A stretch of 64,000 bases of DNA from Caprimulgus europaeus (GCA_907165065.1 OU015525.1:44312037-44376036), one strand, 5' to 3'. Positions 10,561-23,814 are shown, numbered from the stretch's first letter. Notes: generated by a model not told the origin, from the letters alone. Translations and numbers: made by a program.

Positions 10561-13500
10561 AAAGCCAACAGCCTTCTAGATTAATCCTTGGGCAAGGTAT
10601 TGAATTGTCAGCACTGAAAACTGAAGTCACTTATGTAGTTGGAGGACAGTTGTGTCAGAGGTAACATGTCACCTTTTGAAGGGAGGAGTCAGGTCACTCT
10701 ACACCGCACACAGTCTGCCACCTCTACACCTCTACTAAGGTGGCCCATGAGATTTTTTGTAATGAGTCTTGTGACAACCACCTGTTCACCAGGATTTTTG
10801 TGGAGTTTTACCAGTTTCTTGTAGATTAAGTTACTCCATCTGCATCGCATTGGAGCCCTAGCCAGACAATTAGGAGATTAAATTAGCTCACTGATGCTTA
10901 CAAAATGTCTGTGAGCAAACTGAGTTTTGTATAAAATTCAATATGAACAGGAAAAATTTTTCTTCTTCCATAAAAGGTAGTGTAAAATGTGCTAATCTGA
11001 AATTCATGACTTCTGCTCATAGCTCAGTGCTCTGTGTTTAATTCCCCACAGATGGAGCTAAGAAATTAACCCCACATTCATTAAATAAAATATTCAGGAG
11101 GGAAGATTTCTTTCAGGTCCACCTGTTTCTAAAGCCAGCTTCGGATAAACACAGAATTCTGCAATTTGAGAAAACAGTTTACAAATATCTTTTTTTTTCT
11201 ATTATTTTGGTTTTTTCCACAACCCAGAGTTCTGTTATCTTATACTTATTTTGATAAGTTACCTTCAGCTTTTCTGTCTGCACACGCAAAGAAACAAATC
11301 CAGCCCCACTTCCAATGCAAGTTTAGACAACGTGGTTAAATTAACAGCTTGAACATTAGAAAAGAGATTAGGATAATTAATGCCAAGATGATAGAACTAG
11401 GAATGTTTTGTACTGTAGGTAGGGCTACTATTTGGGAGGCCAAAAGAGGAGTTATACCACCAGCTTGTAACAGGTTCTAACAGTGGAGCTTGAACTCTGG
11501 AATCACATTCCCCTGAAATGCTAGAATCACACTTTCAAAAATGTATGCACAAGTTGGTTCTCCAAATGCAAGTGAAAGCACCTGAAATATGGCCTATTTT
11601 CCTCATTTTAACAAGAAGAGTTATTAGATGCCCGCAGTATTCTAGAAAATGAAGTATTTATTTGGATTACTCTGTGTGTTTCAGCTCAGAGTTGGCTAAA
11701 GAAACACAGATTCAACACCTTAAAGAACAGAGTAGCTGCTACCTATCAAAAGCCCAGAAATTAATTCAGACTTTTTTTTTTAATTAAAGAAATATTTCGT
11801 TTCCTTGCTCCAGGGCCTGTTCAATGGCCTCCCTAAAGACACTGAGATCATGAAATAATTAAGAGTGTATTTCTTGACCTGGAATTATCACTCACTGTCA
11901 AATTGCCAGGTTCTTCGCACAAAATGCACTACTTAAAATTATACTGAGAATTAATAGTGCTGGTTATACAAACCCAGTCAAATTTCAGGAAGAGAGAGTT
12001 TCAAAGCCAAGGGGAAAGGGAGATGCTTGATTCATGTTTGAACCATTTACCGTGTGCTAACTCCAGTAAAATAAGATGGACAATAATTTTAATATTTTAA
12101 GAGGTATTTTTGCAAGGAACAAATACAAGCTTTGCAAAGTCCATTTTCAGAGTTTTTCAGACTTCCCAGAGCTTTAAAGGCTACTTCCTAAAAACAAATT
12201 AAATTATCATTCCCAGTCTCATGATAGTGCTTGATTTGCAGAGGTGCACTGACACTTACCCAGAAGGTCCTCAAGGGATGCTGGGTAGACCAGAATCCCA
12301 CATGAAAAGCCAAATTTCTCCAGAGAGACTCTCCAACTCCCTCAAAAAGAAATTAAAAGATGGGAATTTCTTTTCATTAAAATAGTGAGTTTGGTTGTCT
12401 GGTTTAAAGTGAAGTTTGGTGCTCCTATGTCAGCAGCTTCTTTGGCAGATGCAAGAAAAAGGGATTTCAGAGAGAAACATGTGAAACGGGGAAGCCGGAG
12501 TGCTGAAAATTAGATCCATGGTTAAATGGGTAAGTAGAAATGAACTGATTTTGAGAAGTACTGAGAATTCAAGGTCCTCTTAGTTCCCATCATATCACCA
12601 GGAATTTGATATGGTAAAAAAAATTACACTTCTGTAACTGCCTTACGTTGTCACCAGAATGCAGGTTATCAAAACCTTCTGTTCTTGTATTGTAACGCCC
12701 AACCTGAGAGAACAAAAAAACCTCATGTTCAGAAGACACAGGATCCACACTCCCTGAGACCCCAGCTCTCTTAATGTCTGCAGTTAGAGCTGGTCACAGT
12801 GAACTAGGATACCCAGAAGCATTAATTTAATTGAAAACCCAGACTTTCAGTTCCCTCTTTTGTGCACAGAAGTATGAACCTAGAGGAGAAGACAAATCAG
12901 TGACTGAGGAAGCTGCTCCCTGAATCACTAGAGTTGAGGCTACCAGAAACACAGAGTCGTTCTCCCATCTCTTCTCAGGAGGTGCTGTAAAATCACTTCA
13001 TTTAGGCCATTACAACCCAAAGCAACACTAGCTTCGTTTGATCTGAAAACTGCTCTGTCCTCAGCAATTTGTGGCTTTCTGTGTAGACTTACACCTCCAG
13101 CTTGAACCCATCCAAAAAAATATTCCTCCCCCAAAACACACATCCTTTTGTTTATTTTTACCTACCCTCCTGCCTGTTTAGCTGTACACTGCTCTATTAT
13201 GTGGTCTCTGTGTTTTCCAGGCAGATTTTCCTCATCTAAGGCATCTCTCAAGTGAAGGCTGTTTGCATAAATAAGGATGATATAGCCCACCCACTCTAAG
13301 CCCGCTACATATCTTCTGAGAACTGGCCTTTACCAAGAGCCAAGAGCTTGTCTTCAGACTGGAAAAGTCTAAAGGGATTCCTTTACTAACATGACTAGCT
13401 GTAGAAGTTTGCAAATTAATAATTTGGATATACAGGCAAAGAAATCCCAGATATCTTAGAAAAATAGACTTTTGAAGACTTCTTTTCTTGCCACAGAACA

Positions 13501-14637
13501 TGAGCTAACTCCGCAACTAATTTTTATGATCTCTGCAAATCTGAAATGTAGTTCTGGGAATCCTCAGAGTCCCTAAGTCCAACCATACCAAATTACAGCA
13601 TTTTAGTTTTCGTGTGCACACAGAAGTGTCTTGGGCCTTGTGACTGTGTCTGTCCACATGACTACTTCCCTGAGATGCCCTAATGATCATAGCAAACTGA
13701 TATTTCACTGGATGGCAGATTTTGATTTCTCTATCAAACTCATATCACTGTTGCAAAGCTTATACTTACAGATATGGGATCAGGTTGTTGCTGGAAGAAA
13801 CATTGACAGGGAAGGTTTCACATATTGATACAGTGAACAGCTACAAGCAGGATCATGCCAAGTGATGCTTGGAGGTGGGGGCTGGGAGATGGAGAGGCTT
13901 TTTTTGTACTGAAGGCATTGCTGAATATCAAATGGCAGGTATCAGAGTGACAGCTTTTGTTTTCATAGCCTATTGAAAAGTTAACGAAGTAAAGAAGATA
14001 TAATCATTCAGGTAAAGCAGGATACGAAGCAGGCCAGGGCTTGCACTAAAAATGCATAAAGTTATTTCACTAAAAGACAGAGGCACTTGCCCATGGCAGG
14101 TGCAAAACTTAGGCAGTGCTCTGATTGCCTCAAGAAAGGAAAAAACCTGCAGAAAATGTTGGGACATGTTCTAAGCCTCCTCAAGAGCCGTTCTACTTTT
14201 TTTTCCCCACCTTTCTTTTTTTTTTCCTTGTCGAATACTTTAGGTCATATCTTTATTGTCTGCCAGCAAAGGCTGTGGTTTTCAGGGCTCCAAGCAATTG
14301 GGGAGGGAAAGCACACACAAAAATCTTGAGTGGTTTAGAGAAGTCTCTGAATCAGGAGATTTCTTTTAATGACGAGGATGATATGGCAGAGCTTTAAAGT
14401 ATGTGTCTGCTGTAAACCAGAGAAAGGACAATATTTGAGGCTGACTCACGTCTGTCTGACTCTGCTCATCGGTTGAAGGAAAAATGTCAATTCCACCTCA
14501 GCTGCTGCTTGAAAACTCTGACTGTTTAGTTTCCTTGATTTCCCCTTACTGATAGGTGCTCAGGTCCTGCTGCCTTTGAGATATACTTGCTCCCATTGCT
14601 CTCAGTGTGTACGCATATTGTCATCTCACATCATGGT
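10561..14637. other. AT-rich unique non-coding DNA
   Basis: No gene, RNA or repeat family recognised. Open frames of up to about 90 codons occur on both strands, overlap one another and lack recognisable domains. T-rich tracts near 11191 and 14199-14226 are minor simple sequence. Confidence 0.5.
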
Positions 14638-15020
14638 CTGGTTGGCACCAACTCCCTGGACCCCTCACCTTACAGGGGGTGAGTAAACCCCCTTGCCTGG
14701 GGAAGCCAGAGCATGGAAGGAGCCAGGGTTCAGCCCCTGCCTGAGGTACAGGTGTGACCAGGGAGCCACCACAGCCCCATGGTGTGAGCCAGACCCCCGC
14801 AGCAGAGCCCTGCCAACAGCTCAGTGCCACACGGCTCCCATGGGGACTGAAAGGCCTGTCATGTCCAGCAGGACCCTCGCACACCCTTGGTTTTCCAAAG
14901 AAAGGGCTCAAAGTCTGGGCCCAAGTGTTGCCACGTGCCATGCTGTCCACCCACCCCCTCCAGCTGCCAGATCCCAGCTCTCACATGCACTGGGCAGAGA
15001 CCACAGCCCACAGCAGGAGG
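14638..15020. other. GC-rich patch with overlapping spurious frames
   Basis: A stretch rich in CCCTG, CCAGC and CAGGG words in otherwise AT-rich DNA, with few CpGs. Four or more open frames of 60-118 codons overlap here on both strands. That is the pattern expected from locally stop-poor GC-rich sequence, not from one real exon. No protein family recognised. Similar in flavour to the patch at 4736-4968. Confidence 0.4.
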
Positions 15021-15708
15021 GCATTTTTTGTTCAGATCAGTGCCTGTAGGGCAAGGGCAAAAGGACACATAGGAAGCAGTGAAAGCTCTTGCAAAGCAAA
15101 ATCCTGAAAATTTGCTGAAACATTGAGTGAAGAACCTCTCGAAGCTGCCAGAAAATACAGAAACAGACAAAAGAACTCATTTGATTATCAGAGTAGTCAA
15201 GAGATGCCAATTTGTTTCACCAAACCCATCACCATGTGATAGCACATTGATTGATAATCTGTTTTGCTAGCTGCCTTTTTTTAAATGGTTAGAAACTCCC
15301 ACTGAAAGCAAGAAGCAGTGGGGATTGAGTTTAAAGGAAATTATTAATTTGGACTGGAAATTGAAGGTACTTAAAAACAAGTTAAATTTTTCACTACCAT
15401 TGGGGAAAAAAAGTGGAAGCAGCCAAATTTATGTTATACCTTATTGCTCAAGCTTGGCAGTACCTGGAAGACAGAAGCAGGTACTGACCTGCATGCATTT
15501 TTCCAGTCCCAGCCCTTGATAATATGAGTAAGAGACAGGAAAACAGAAGAAGCTTTGAAAAACACAGGCTCAAAGGACAGAAGTTCCTGAGTAAGTCATT
15601 TTCAGCAGCTGCTGCCACGCACCAAGGACTGTACAATCTAGAAAACTTTCTCACAAAGCAGATGGCAGAGGCACTTCAGTCAGGAAGAAAATTCCCCCCT
15701 GGATGTAG
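15021..15708. other. Non-coding DNA, no feature recognised
   Basis: Unique-looking sequence. Short frames on both strands around 15325-15730 overlap each other and match nothing I know. Confidence 0.45.
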
Positions 15709-15780
15709 TTTTGTTTGTTTGTTTATATGATTGATCCCCACGCACGCAAACACACACCTGTCTCTCCCTCCCTCCCTCCC
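15709..15780 (+). repeat. Short (TTTG)n, CA-rich and (CCCT)n simple repeats
   Basis: Three simple tracts follow one another: TTTG units at 15709-15724, CGCACGCAAACACACAC-like sequence at 15740-15757, and CCCT units at 15762-15780. They are short and imperfect. Confidence 0.75.
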
Positions 15781-18508
15781 TAATGCACACAGCCAGGAGC
15801 AGATCTGTGTAGGAGAGCTCTTCAGTAACGCAGCTTCTCCTGTCTCAGCAGCTCCTCACTCTCCCTGGCAGCTACTGAAGTAAATGGATCACTGAAAGCT
15901 CCTCCATAGAGAGGAATTTTGGTGCCTACAGGTAGACGGTGTGCAGGGGAGAGGCACAGTTATTGCAGTGGTTTCCTGTCAGCCAGCCGTTCACCAGCCT
16001 TCCAGGCACGCTTCTTTCCTTGTGAGGCAGGCCACAGCACACTTGATCTTTCCACATCAAACCTAAACGCTTCTTGACTTCTACCTCCCTGCCATCCTTT
16101 CCCCCTTATTTCCCATCCCGAGTTCCTCTCCACTCCAGGTGTGTGTTTTGAAATAATTCACTGATCAGAGTCTCCCCCTGTAAGCCAGATAAGACATAGG
16201 GCCAAGGGAGAAAAAGATCAAAAATACTACTTTTCCTTTGGCAAATCTCTACAGCCTGCAATCTTGTAGCTACCAGCCAGCTAGAAAGCAGTTGTGGTGA
16301 CTGCTTGGACTTGGGCCGACTGTCATAAGCCAGGGGCTGTAGCTGAGAACAGAGCTCCACCATAGCACAAGGAGCAGCAAGTGGATAGAAAGAGCTCGGG
16401 CAAGTAAAATGAGAATAAAGGTGTACAGCCTAGAGTCATGTCTATTTGAGGTAATAGAGTTGTTGCATTGCTGTAGGTCTGTTCCATGTAAGACTCAGTG
16501 CTTTTAAAATCATGTAGATATAACTTACAGTCTATGTGGAGTTTCAAACTCCCAACACTTTCAAATTCAAATTCAGAGTCACAAATCCAGGAGAATACAT
16601 CTTTATTTGGCCAATCTTGTTGAGATAAGCATTTGAAACAAGAAAATATCAAAAAAAAGTTTTGTTCATTACTATCCTCCCAGAGGTTGATCAGCATTAT
16701 GAAAAAAAAAAATTAATAAACCACCAAAAAGGATACATAATAAATAAAGATGTGGAAGAAAACTAGTGGGAATGGCACAACAGCTTAGAAATTATGGAAA
16801 CAAACTGGCTGAGAACTTGACATCAGTGAAAGCCCTGTTTGCAGATGAGAGACAGATGTGTCCATAACTCTAAAGGTCTCCTATCACCTCTGTACAGAAC
16901 TCTACAGAGTAAATAAGATGATAGGTCAGTGAGGCCTGCTCCAAGTAAGGAAGATGTGAACCCTCATTGATAGCAGGGGATTTTTCCAGCACAAAGGAGG
17001 ATACCTTGGCAGGGGAGATAGGAGAAATTACTGGACTCAGAATTACAGTGGGATCCAAGATCTTCTCAGAGCAGGATCTCTGTCCAGGTTCCCAGCCTGC
17101 CTGTCCACACTCAGTCACTTGGGCCAAGGATTATTTTATGTCAAAAATCTCAGCCCTTTTCCAGGGAATAGGAAATTCATCCAGTGTGGATGAATTGGCT
17201 GATATACAAAAGGAACAGCTCCAGAGAAAATAATTCTAATTACACTGTAGGAGAGGCAACACAGGCAAAGAGTAGATAGTAAAAAAAGAATCAAGGGAAA
17301 AGGAAAAGCTGTTTCCAAAAGAATAAAACCAAGAGGAGTGTGTATCTGATGTGTCATCAGTGTATTTTGCACTTCTCTAAAATGGAGGGATAAAGATGTG
17401 ACATGTTAACGCGTTGTTGCGTTCCTCTGGGATAAAGGACATACCACACGTCAGGAATCTCCCATCCTCAAGCCAAGGACTGACATCTGCACAGACCACA
17501 CATTCCACTTGACTATAGGTAAAAACAGAGTATGAGATTGCAATTTTAGCAAAAATGTAATTCTAGAACTGTCTTATTTTTTTTAAAAAAGGCAACAGCC
17601 ACTTGTGCCTATTATATGGTGAGAAGTAAATTACAGGAAAAAACAAAGAAGGAAAAAAAATCCCCATTTTAAGTTATAGATAGCCATCAGATCATCCAGA
17701 TCCTGGGATAGTAGGAAGTGGCAGGTATTCTGAGCTTTGTTTAAAAGGAAAATTGACTTTCTCAGAGTATTGTTCAAAAACAAGCAGAGAGGGTGGAATT
17801 TTTCTATGAAGAACATCTCTGACAAGCTTTTTACTACTGAAAAAGGCAGCTTTCACCTAAAATTTCCCTGCTTAGTGCTCAAATCTGAGGAAAGGTTTTT
17901 GCAAGAAGTCTTTTCCGCTCTGCTGAGTGAGCAGTCTTAGCACTGGTTTGGCCTTGAAGCCACACTTTAAAGGCCCAAATCAAACCACCTGAAGAGAGCT
18001 CCTCTGATTTGTTCATCTCTGACTGCTGTATTGCAGGGGTGAAATGCCACCAAATGGATTAAAAAAAATATTAAAAATTGATTTGTAATTGTCTTGGCAG
18101 TACATTTACTGCAATTATGAGGAAATTGCATTTAACCATGTTTTATGGGCTTAATTTTCTGTTCAATTAATGCAGTTTTGCAATTGTTAATTCTTAACTG
18201 TAGCCCAAATATTTAATACTAAGGAAGAACACTCTTTTTAAAGAGCTTTATGGAGCTGATTTGTTGTGTGCATAATAATAATAATGAGAACAGGTTGTTA
18301 TAAAATGAAGGAATTCTTTATTAAATAGTCAGCTTTACTGATCTTAATTGCAAGCTGCTTCTCTACATGGCACCTGTACATTCTGATGTGTTGTCATAAC
18401 CCTCAGAGCTATGTAAACAAGCAAGTCCTGTCGTGTTGCTGGCCGACTCCAGCAATCACAGAGACAGACAAAGTGATTTCCAAGGAGTCAGGTATACATA
18501 TGTACATT
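15781..18508. other. Unique non-coding DNA, conserved-element look at its 3' side
   Basis: No gene recognised. A 124-codon minus-strand frame (16323-16697) has no known domain. The last part (about 18000-18420) is AT-rich with many AATTA/TAATT words, short homeodomain-type sites and few simple repeats. This is the composition often seen in deeply conserved vertebrate enhancers; conservation cannot be tested here. Confidence 0.45.
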
Positions 18509-18916
18509 TAAAAAAAAAAATAGAAAGAAAAGAAAAGAAAAGAAAAGAAAAGAAAAGAAAAGAAAAGAAAAGAAAAGAAAAGAAAAGAAAAGAAAAGAAA
18601 AGAAAAGAAAAGAAAAGAAAAGAAAAGAAAAGAAAAGAAAAGAAAAGAAAAGAAAAGAAAAGAAAAGAAAAGAAAAGAAAAGAGAGAAAAGAAAAGAGAG
18701 AAAAGAAAAGAGAGAAAAGAAAAGAAAAGAAAAGAAAAGAAAAGAAAAGAAAAGAAAAGAAAAGAAAAGAAAAGAAAAGAAAAGAAAAGAAAAGAAAAGA
18801 AAAGAAAAGAAAAGAAAAGAAAAGAAAAGAAAAGAAAAGAAAAGAAAAGAAAAGAAAAGAAAAGAAAAGAAAAGAAAAGAAAAGAAAAGAAAAGAAAAGA
18901 AGAAAAGAGAAAAGAA
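18509..18916 (+). repeat. (AAAAG)n pentanucleotide microsatellite, about 400 bp
   Basis: An A-rich start (18509-18520) leads into an almost perfect AAAAG array from about 18521 to 18916, with the purine strand on plus. Near the middle (18681-18719) three GAGAG interruptions alternate with AAAAG pairs, giving a local 14-bp unit. The array creates open frames of 165 codons (plus, Lys/Arg/Glu) and 148 codons (minus, Phe/Ser/Leu). These are artefacts. The tract is a homopurine mirror repeat, is probably length-polymorphic, and can in principle form triplex DNA. It may have grown from a retroposon poly(A) tail, but no retroposon body is seen next to it. Confidence 0.97.
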
Positions 18917-19274
18917 GGAGCAGTGGTTAATCAATAGGACAATTTTTTAAAAATATGTTTAATGAGGAAGAAGGTGAATCACTTCAAAATATAAGAGGAA
19001 TACAAGGTGAGCACATCTGAATGGCTAAATTATTTATTTGAAACCCAGTTTTCACAGATGCTGGGGGATTCTAATTTCCACAGAGGTGAGGCTAGCAACT
19101 CTGGGAAAAATCCCACCTTAGTGCCTACATTTTTTTTATCCTCATTTGAAATGGGTTCTCCTATTTTCTTGAGGCACATTTTGAAACATGCAGCTCTCAG
19201 CAATGATTTCCCTGGTTCATCCACAGGTTTTTAAAATGAAGATTTAGAAGTCAGTGCAGTGCTGGTACAAGCAG
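18917..19274. other. Non-coding DNA, no feature recognised
   Basis: Unique-looking sequence between the pentanucleotide array and the palindromic element. No supportable coding frame. Confidence 0.45.
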
Positions 19275-19359
19275 CCAGATTCTTAGCTGGCATAAATCAG
19301 CATCGTTCCACCAAGTTGTATTGTGCAACACTGATTTACACCAGCTACGAAATTAGTCC
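19275..19359. repeat. Decayed palindromic (hairpin) repeat
   Basis: The left arm (19275-19302) contains TAGCTGGCATAAATCAG. The right arm (19331-19359) contains CTGATTTACACCAGCTA, which is its reverse complement with two mismatches. A spacer of about 30 bases separates them. I recall similar 'agctggtgtaaatca ... tgatttacaccagct' palindromes as dispersed repeats in sauropsid genomes. That family link is from memory and not checked. It could be a MITE-like DNA element or part of an old SINE. Confidence 0.6.
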
Positions 19360-19754
19360 ACAGTGCTCTGCCATGAAGAAAATATAACTCCCGGCAGGAA
19401 AGAGGTGAAAACCTTCAAGCTAGTCTGATATTTATCTGTCTAGACCAGACAGATTTTGATCACTGTTGCATTCCCCTTTCATTTAGCCATCTAGTGCTGC
19501 TTGGCTTCAGAGGTGAAATTTTCAGAAAAGACCATTATACTAAATTGCTTACACAGTGGGACCAGTGTAAAGCTGTAGCTAAACAGTTTACAAAATCTTC
19601 ACAAAGTCTACTTATTCCCAAGTTACAATATGCACTGAGCTGTTTCTGACAGAATATGATAAACCAGGAGGAAAAGAGGACTTTCAGGGAAAAGGTGGAT
19701 TTTCAGGAAAGAGACTGAGGCTGGTGGTGTTTCTGTAGTAGGACAGAGACTGGA
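19360..19754. other. Non-coding DNA, no feature recognised
   Basis: Nothing supportable beyond unique sequence. Confidence 0.45.
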
Positions 19755-19785
19755 GAAAAAAAAAAAACAAAAAAACAACAAAAAA
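19755..19785 (+). repeat. A-rich simple tract
   Basis: A runs broken by single C bases (AAAAC-type units). Possibly a decayed retroposon tail, but no element body is recognised upstream. Confidence 0.75.
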
Positions 19786-22700
19786 CCCCAACATTTTGCC
19801 TAATGATCTGCACCAGACCTTGATTTGGACTGTTCATGTTCTTGTCCTTCAACTATTCACATATGGGAAGCTGGTAACATCTCCCTGTGACATTCTTTCA
19901 ACTCCTTATGATATCAGCTTTGAGTTTCATAGAAGCAAAAAAATTTTGGGAAATGAATATCCTGCATTTTGGACTTCCTTTATCTGCAGCACTTAACAAT
20001 CCAAAAGCACCTCTTAAACATAGTTAAAATATTGAGGCAAGCATCAAAGTTCTGACTCCTCTGGCTCTAATATATGCGCTGTGGTGCATGCTTTCATTTG
20101 ATCAAACCTTCTGCAGCAACAAGGAGAAACAACTTGATTGTGAGTTTAGACTTTGCTTTGAAATAGCCACAGCTTTGCCAGAAATCAGCCTTTTGAGACA
20201 GCCACAGTGTTCTCAGACACTTTGGGAGTCACTGGCAGATAAAGCCTTTCAAACAGTGATTATTCAAGCCTTGCCAGCAATATCTGTCTCCAGCACACTT
20301 TCCTTTGCCCCACCATGTGATCAGAGAGAAGTTTCCATAAGTCATTTCCTTATTGATGGAAATCAGAAATGATGTCTTCACCACTCTTCTCTCAGACCTT
20401 CTCCATACTTTTTTCCCAGGGTCAGAACTCTTTAGCATATGCACAAAAAACAGAGTGTTAGCCGACATTGCTTTATTTTTCTGAGTTTTGCCTTTTTTCA
20501 GCTTTTGCTTTTTTTTTACCCCAAAGGCAAAGTGAAATACAAACCAACAGTTTGCTGCATAGAGACACAGAGGATGAAAGGCAGCTTCAGCCCAAGGTTT
20601 CCAAGCCCATGCCTCCCTGCCAGCTCTCTCTGAGCTCTGCCGCACAGCTGTGCACACCTGCAAGGCGGTGTGCAGCTCGGGGAGGTGTACGCATTCATGT
20701 GAGTGCCCTCCTGTGGTACTGTACCGTCAGCTGAGGCTTAGCAAAGCCACTTGTTACTCCGCAATAACCTGTTCCTGCAGAAAGCATCAGGTTTCCTGGC
20801 AGGTTAGCTTCCTGTACAGTACGAGCAAAACAATTAGAATAAGCTGTTGGAATCACCGTTCGTAAAGCCAATCTGGAAATGCTCCTAGGAGCATGGGAAC
20901 AAAGCAATGAAGCTCTTCACAGTGTTGAAGCCATATTGAACAATGTCATTAAGGGCTGGGTTCAGCCGCAGTTGTGAGTTATTATGGTTTGTTTATTGTT
21001 AGCATTGCCTGGCCAGGCCTTTGAGGTGGAGGAGCTTAGTGTGTGAATGGCAGCACCTGAGTGAGAGTCACCATTGCCCTTCACTTCTGATTTCAGCAAA
21101 GCTGTGCTCTTTGACACTGGATGACAAGGGAAGGAGGCCCAAATGTGAAAACAGCTTCTAAGCAAGGGAGGCATCAAAATTTCTCAACTGACTGTGATAT
21201 CCTGAATTAAGCTGGGACAATCTTGTAGCTGTTTCTCTAACTGAAAGTAATGGCAGCAGAAGCAAGCTGAGGTGAAACAGTGGAGCATCGTGCCATGTGC
21301 TTGGATACCACTTCCCTTTCCCCAGGCTGCTTTTGCCTTCAGGCAAAACCAGAGTCCTTCCCCCAGGGCTGACTGGAGCAGAAAGGGAGGAAATTTGAAC
21401 GCTTACAAGGCCTGGCTGTCTCATTTCACCCTTACTTCTGTTCCCTTCTTTCAGAAAAATGAAATTGCTCAGGTCTGGTTCAGCACTCTGCCTTCCTGAT
21501 CTTCCCACCTACTTGGGTTCAGGGTAGCTCTAGGTTCTGGTTCAGATCTTGGGAAGCTGCAGAGGAACAGTCATTTCTGTTCCCATCCCTGGGACCTCTT
21601 TGCGACAATGTTCCTAATGTTACTTGTTTAACTGCTGACCTTTTCTTTGCTGCCAACAGTCCTTTAGTACATGTCTTCAGTCAAGAATACAAACATATAG
21701 GCTTGATGTTCTCAGTCAACTATGTAATAACCCAATTTTCTCATGCTTTGATAATAATTTGGTGGGTTTTTTACATGCAGTGCAACACAGTAAAGAATAG
21801 AGGGGTTTTTAGCTTACACTTTTAGGAAATTTAACTTTAATTCTTAATCTCAATTATTCTCTGAGAATCAGGGCTGAGACCTTGAGTTTGCACTACTCTT
21901 AATGATAGTCTGTGTGAAAACCACCCCACCTTTTTCATATCTTCCTTTGGATATTGTGTCAACTTTCAGAACCCAGATTTGAAAATGTTGCCTGTACCTA
22001 TTTACTCATCCTTGTAATTAGATAACAGTGATGGGAGGAGTTCATCTTTCTTTTACATGATTCAAGTAAGGGCATGTCCACTACCTTTCTCTGAAAATTA
22101 CTCAGCCTAATAGCCTTGCTTTTCAAATGTTTTTCTTGACAATCAGGTGACTTCAAAAGCTTGCTCTCTTTTCAATTCAAAAGTCATTTCATTCTCTCTT
22201 CTTAACCTTTGCAAGAAGCATCTCAGCATTTGAAGGAAATACTAGACCAATAAGTTTGGATTATGAACTCCACAGAGCAAGTTTCCTGGCATTTCCTTGC
22301 TAAAGTACCTCAAGTATGATTTATAGAGGTTGCTTTGTAACTATTGTCTATTGTGTTAGATCTTGCTCTACCCCTTATTAGCACTTTATCTTTCCAATAG
22401 GCCTGTGAAAGGGAGAGGCAGTTACTGGCTATTTTGGTGCATATATTAGGACATGGAGATCCCCTCAGGACCTGACTGCAACTAGTTCCTTACTGGTTTC
22501 ATTGCTAGAAAGCGCCCAAATGGCAAGCAATGTATTTTCAGTCACTACCAGACTAACATCTTTTCAAACAAGTGACCTAGAATGGTATCTTGTCATCAAC
22601 CCACTGAGCCATTCCATCCTCATAAATACAGTTTCACTTAACAAAATTGCACTTGACAAGTAGTTAATTCAGTTTATGCTTTAATCCCTTTTGGTATTTC

Positions 22701-23814
22701 AAAGAAAAAAATGAAAACTGCTAAATATTGAGGAGTTAAAATTTGCTACTGAGTACAAAGTAATAGCCTCCTGCTAAGGCTTTCAGGAAGAATATGTTTT
22801 GGGAAGGAAGAAAGGAGAGGAGAGGAGAGAACTACATTTCACCTGATTTATGACCCCAAGATGGAGTCATTTGTTCTTATATATATTAAAATTATAATGC
22901 CAGACCATTCTACAGTCTATTTTCTTTAGCCAAAACCTGTCTTATACGACAAAGATTACAAACAAACAAGATATCTCCCTGTAAAAACAAATATGAACTG
23001 ACCCTTTTTAGGGTGCTATCGCTACATATATTTTTGCAAAAATCAGAGGTCTGAGTGTCCTTTCAGATCTGAGTATAAGAAGTTTGCCCAGAGAACTGAA
23101 CAAGGTTTTGCCAAGTCCCAGGAAAACACCTGAACCATCTTTCTGCCTTGTTGCTGGTTATAGTGGTTTGAAGAGTGACGTGCTCAAAAACTGTGGGTCC
23201 AGATTGTTGGACTGAGAGGATTTGGAGGGGTGGGGTAAGGTGTAATTATTCAGTAAGATGTGCAAGAGAGTAAGGAGAAAATAAATCTTGAAGGATTTTG
23301 AGCATGATGCTGATATTAATAGGGCAATACAAGACCAGTTTACAGCATAAGCAAATACAAAGATACATAATATGTTTTGATCAACAGGTAAAAATGCAAA
23401 CAATATTTTACAGTGTATAAGGTAGAAGGCACAGGAGGCAAGATATCTCTGAGAGCCATGTACCTGCTGCACCAAGTCTACTTCACAGAACGGCTTTCTA
23501 GTATGAGGATAAGGAGCTCCCCTAAAACAATTATAGGCCTCCCAGGAAAAGAAAGATCATGCTTGTAACTCCTTAACCCCATCCAGCTGTTTTTGATTTC
23601 TGCATCAGAAGTGTCCATGGTGTTTTGTCTGCCACTATGCTACCTCCACACCTGTGAGAATACCTGTCCTGCCCTTAATCAGAGAAGGTTCAACATGTTC
23701 TTGAGCAACAGTGGCTCTATAGGATTGCAAAAGAGAATCATTAAATGCCAGTCACCCTCCCTTCCCTTGTATGCTGGAGGAGAGTGTTGTCATAGTATTT
23801 TAGATATGTTGGTT
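19786..23814. other. Unique non-coding DNA
   Basis: No gene, RNA or repeat family recognised. The longest frame (144 codons, minus, 20229-20663) contains a lysine-rich stretch caused by a T-rich tract and has no family resemblance. A small GGAGA-type purine tract lies at 22801-22829. Confidence 0.5.

Noticed and set aside
14621-15170. Several overlapping frames of 61-118 codons on both strands
   Set aside because: Stop-poor GC-rich DNA yields open frames in many frames at once; none shows a domain or a consistent start.
18433-18934. Open frames of 165 (plus) and 148 (minus) codons
   Set aside because: They are translations of the (AAAAG)n microsatellite and have no non-repeat body of any size.
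20229-20663. 144-codon minus-strand frame
   Set aside because: No recognisable domain, a lysine-rich part produced by a T-rich tract, and overlapping plus-strand frames. A chance open frame is likelier.
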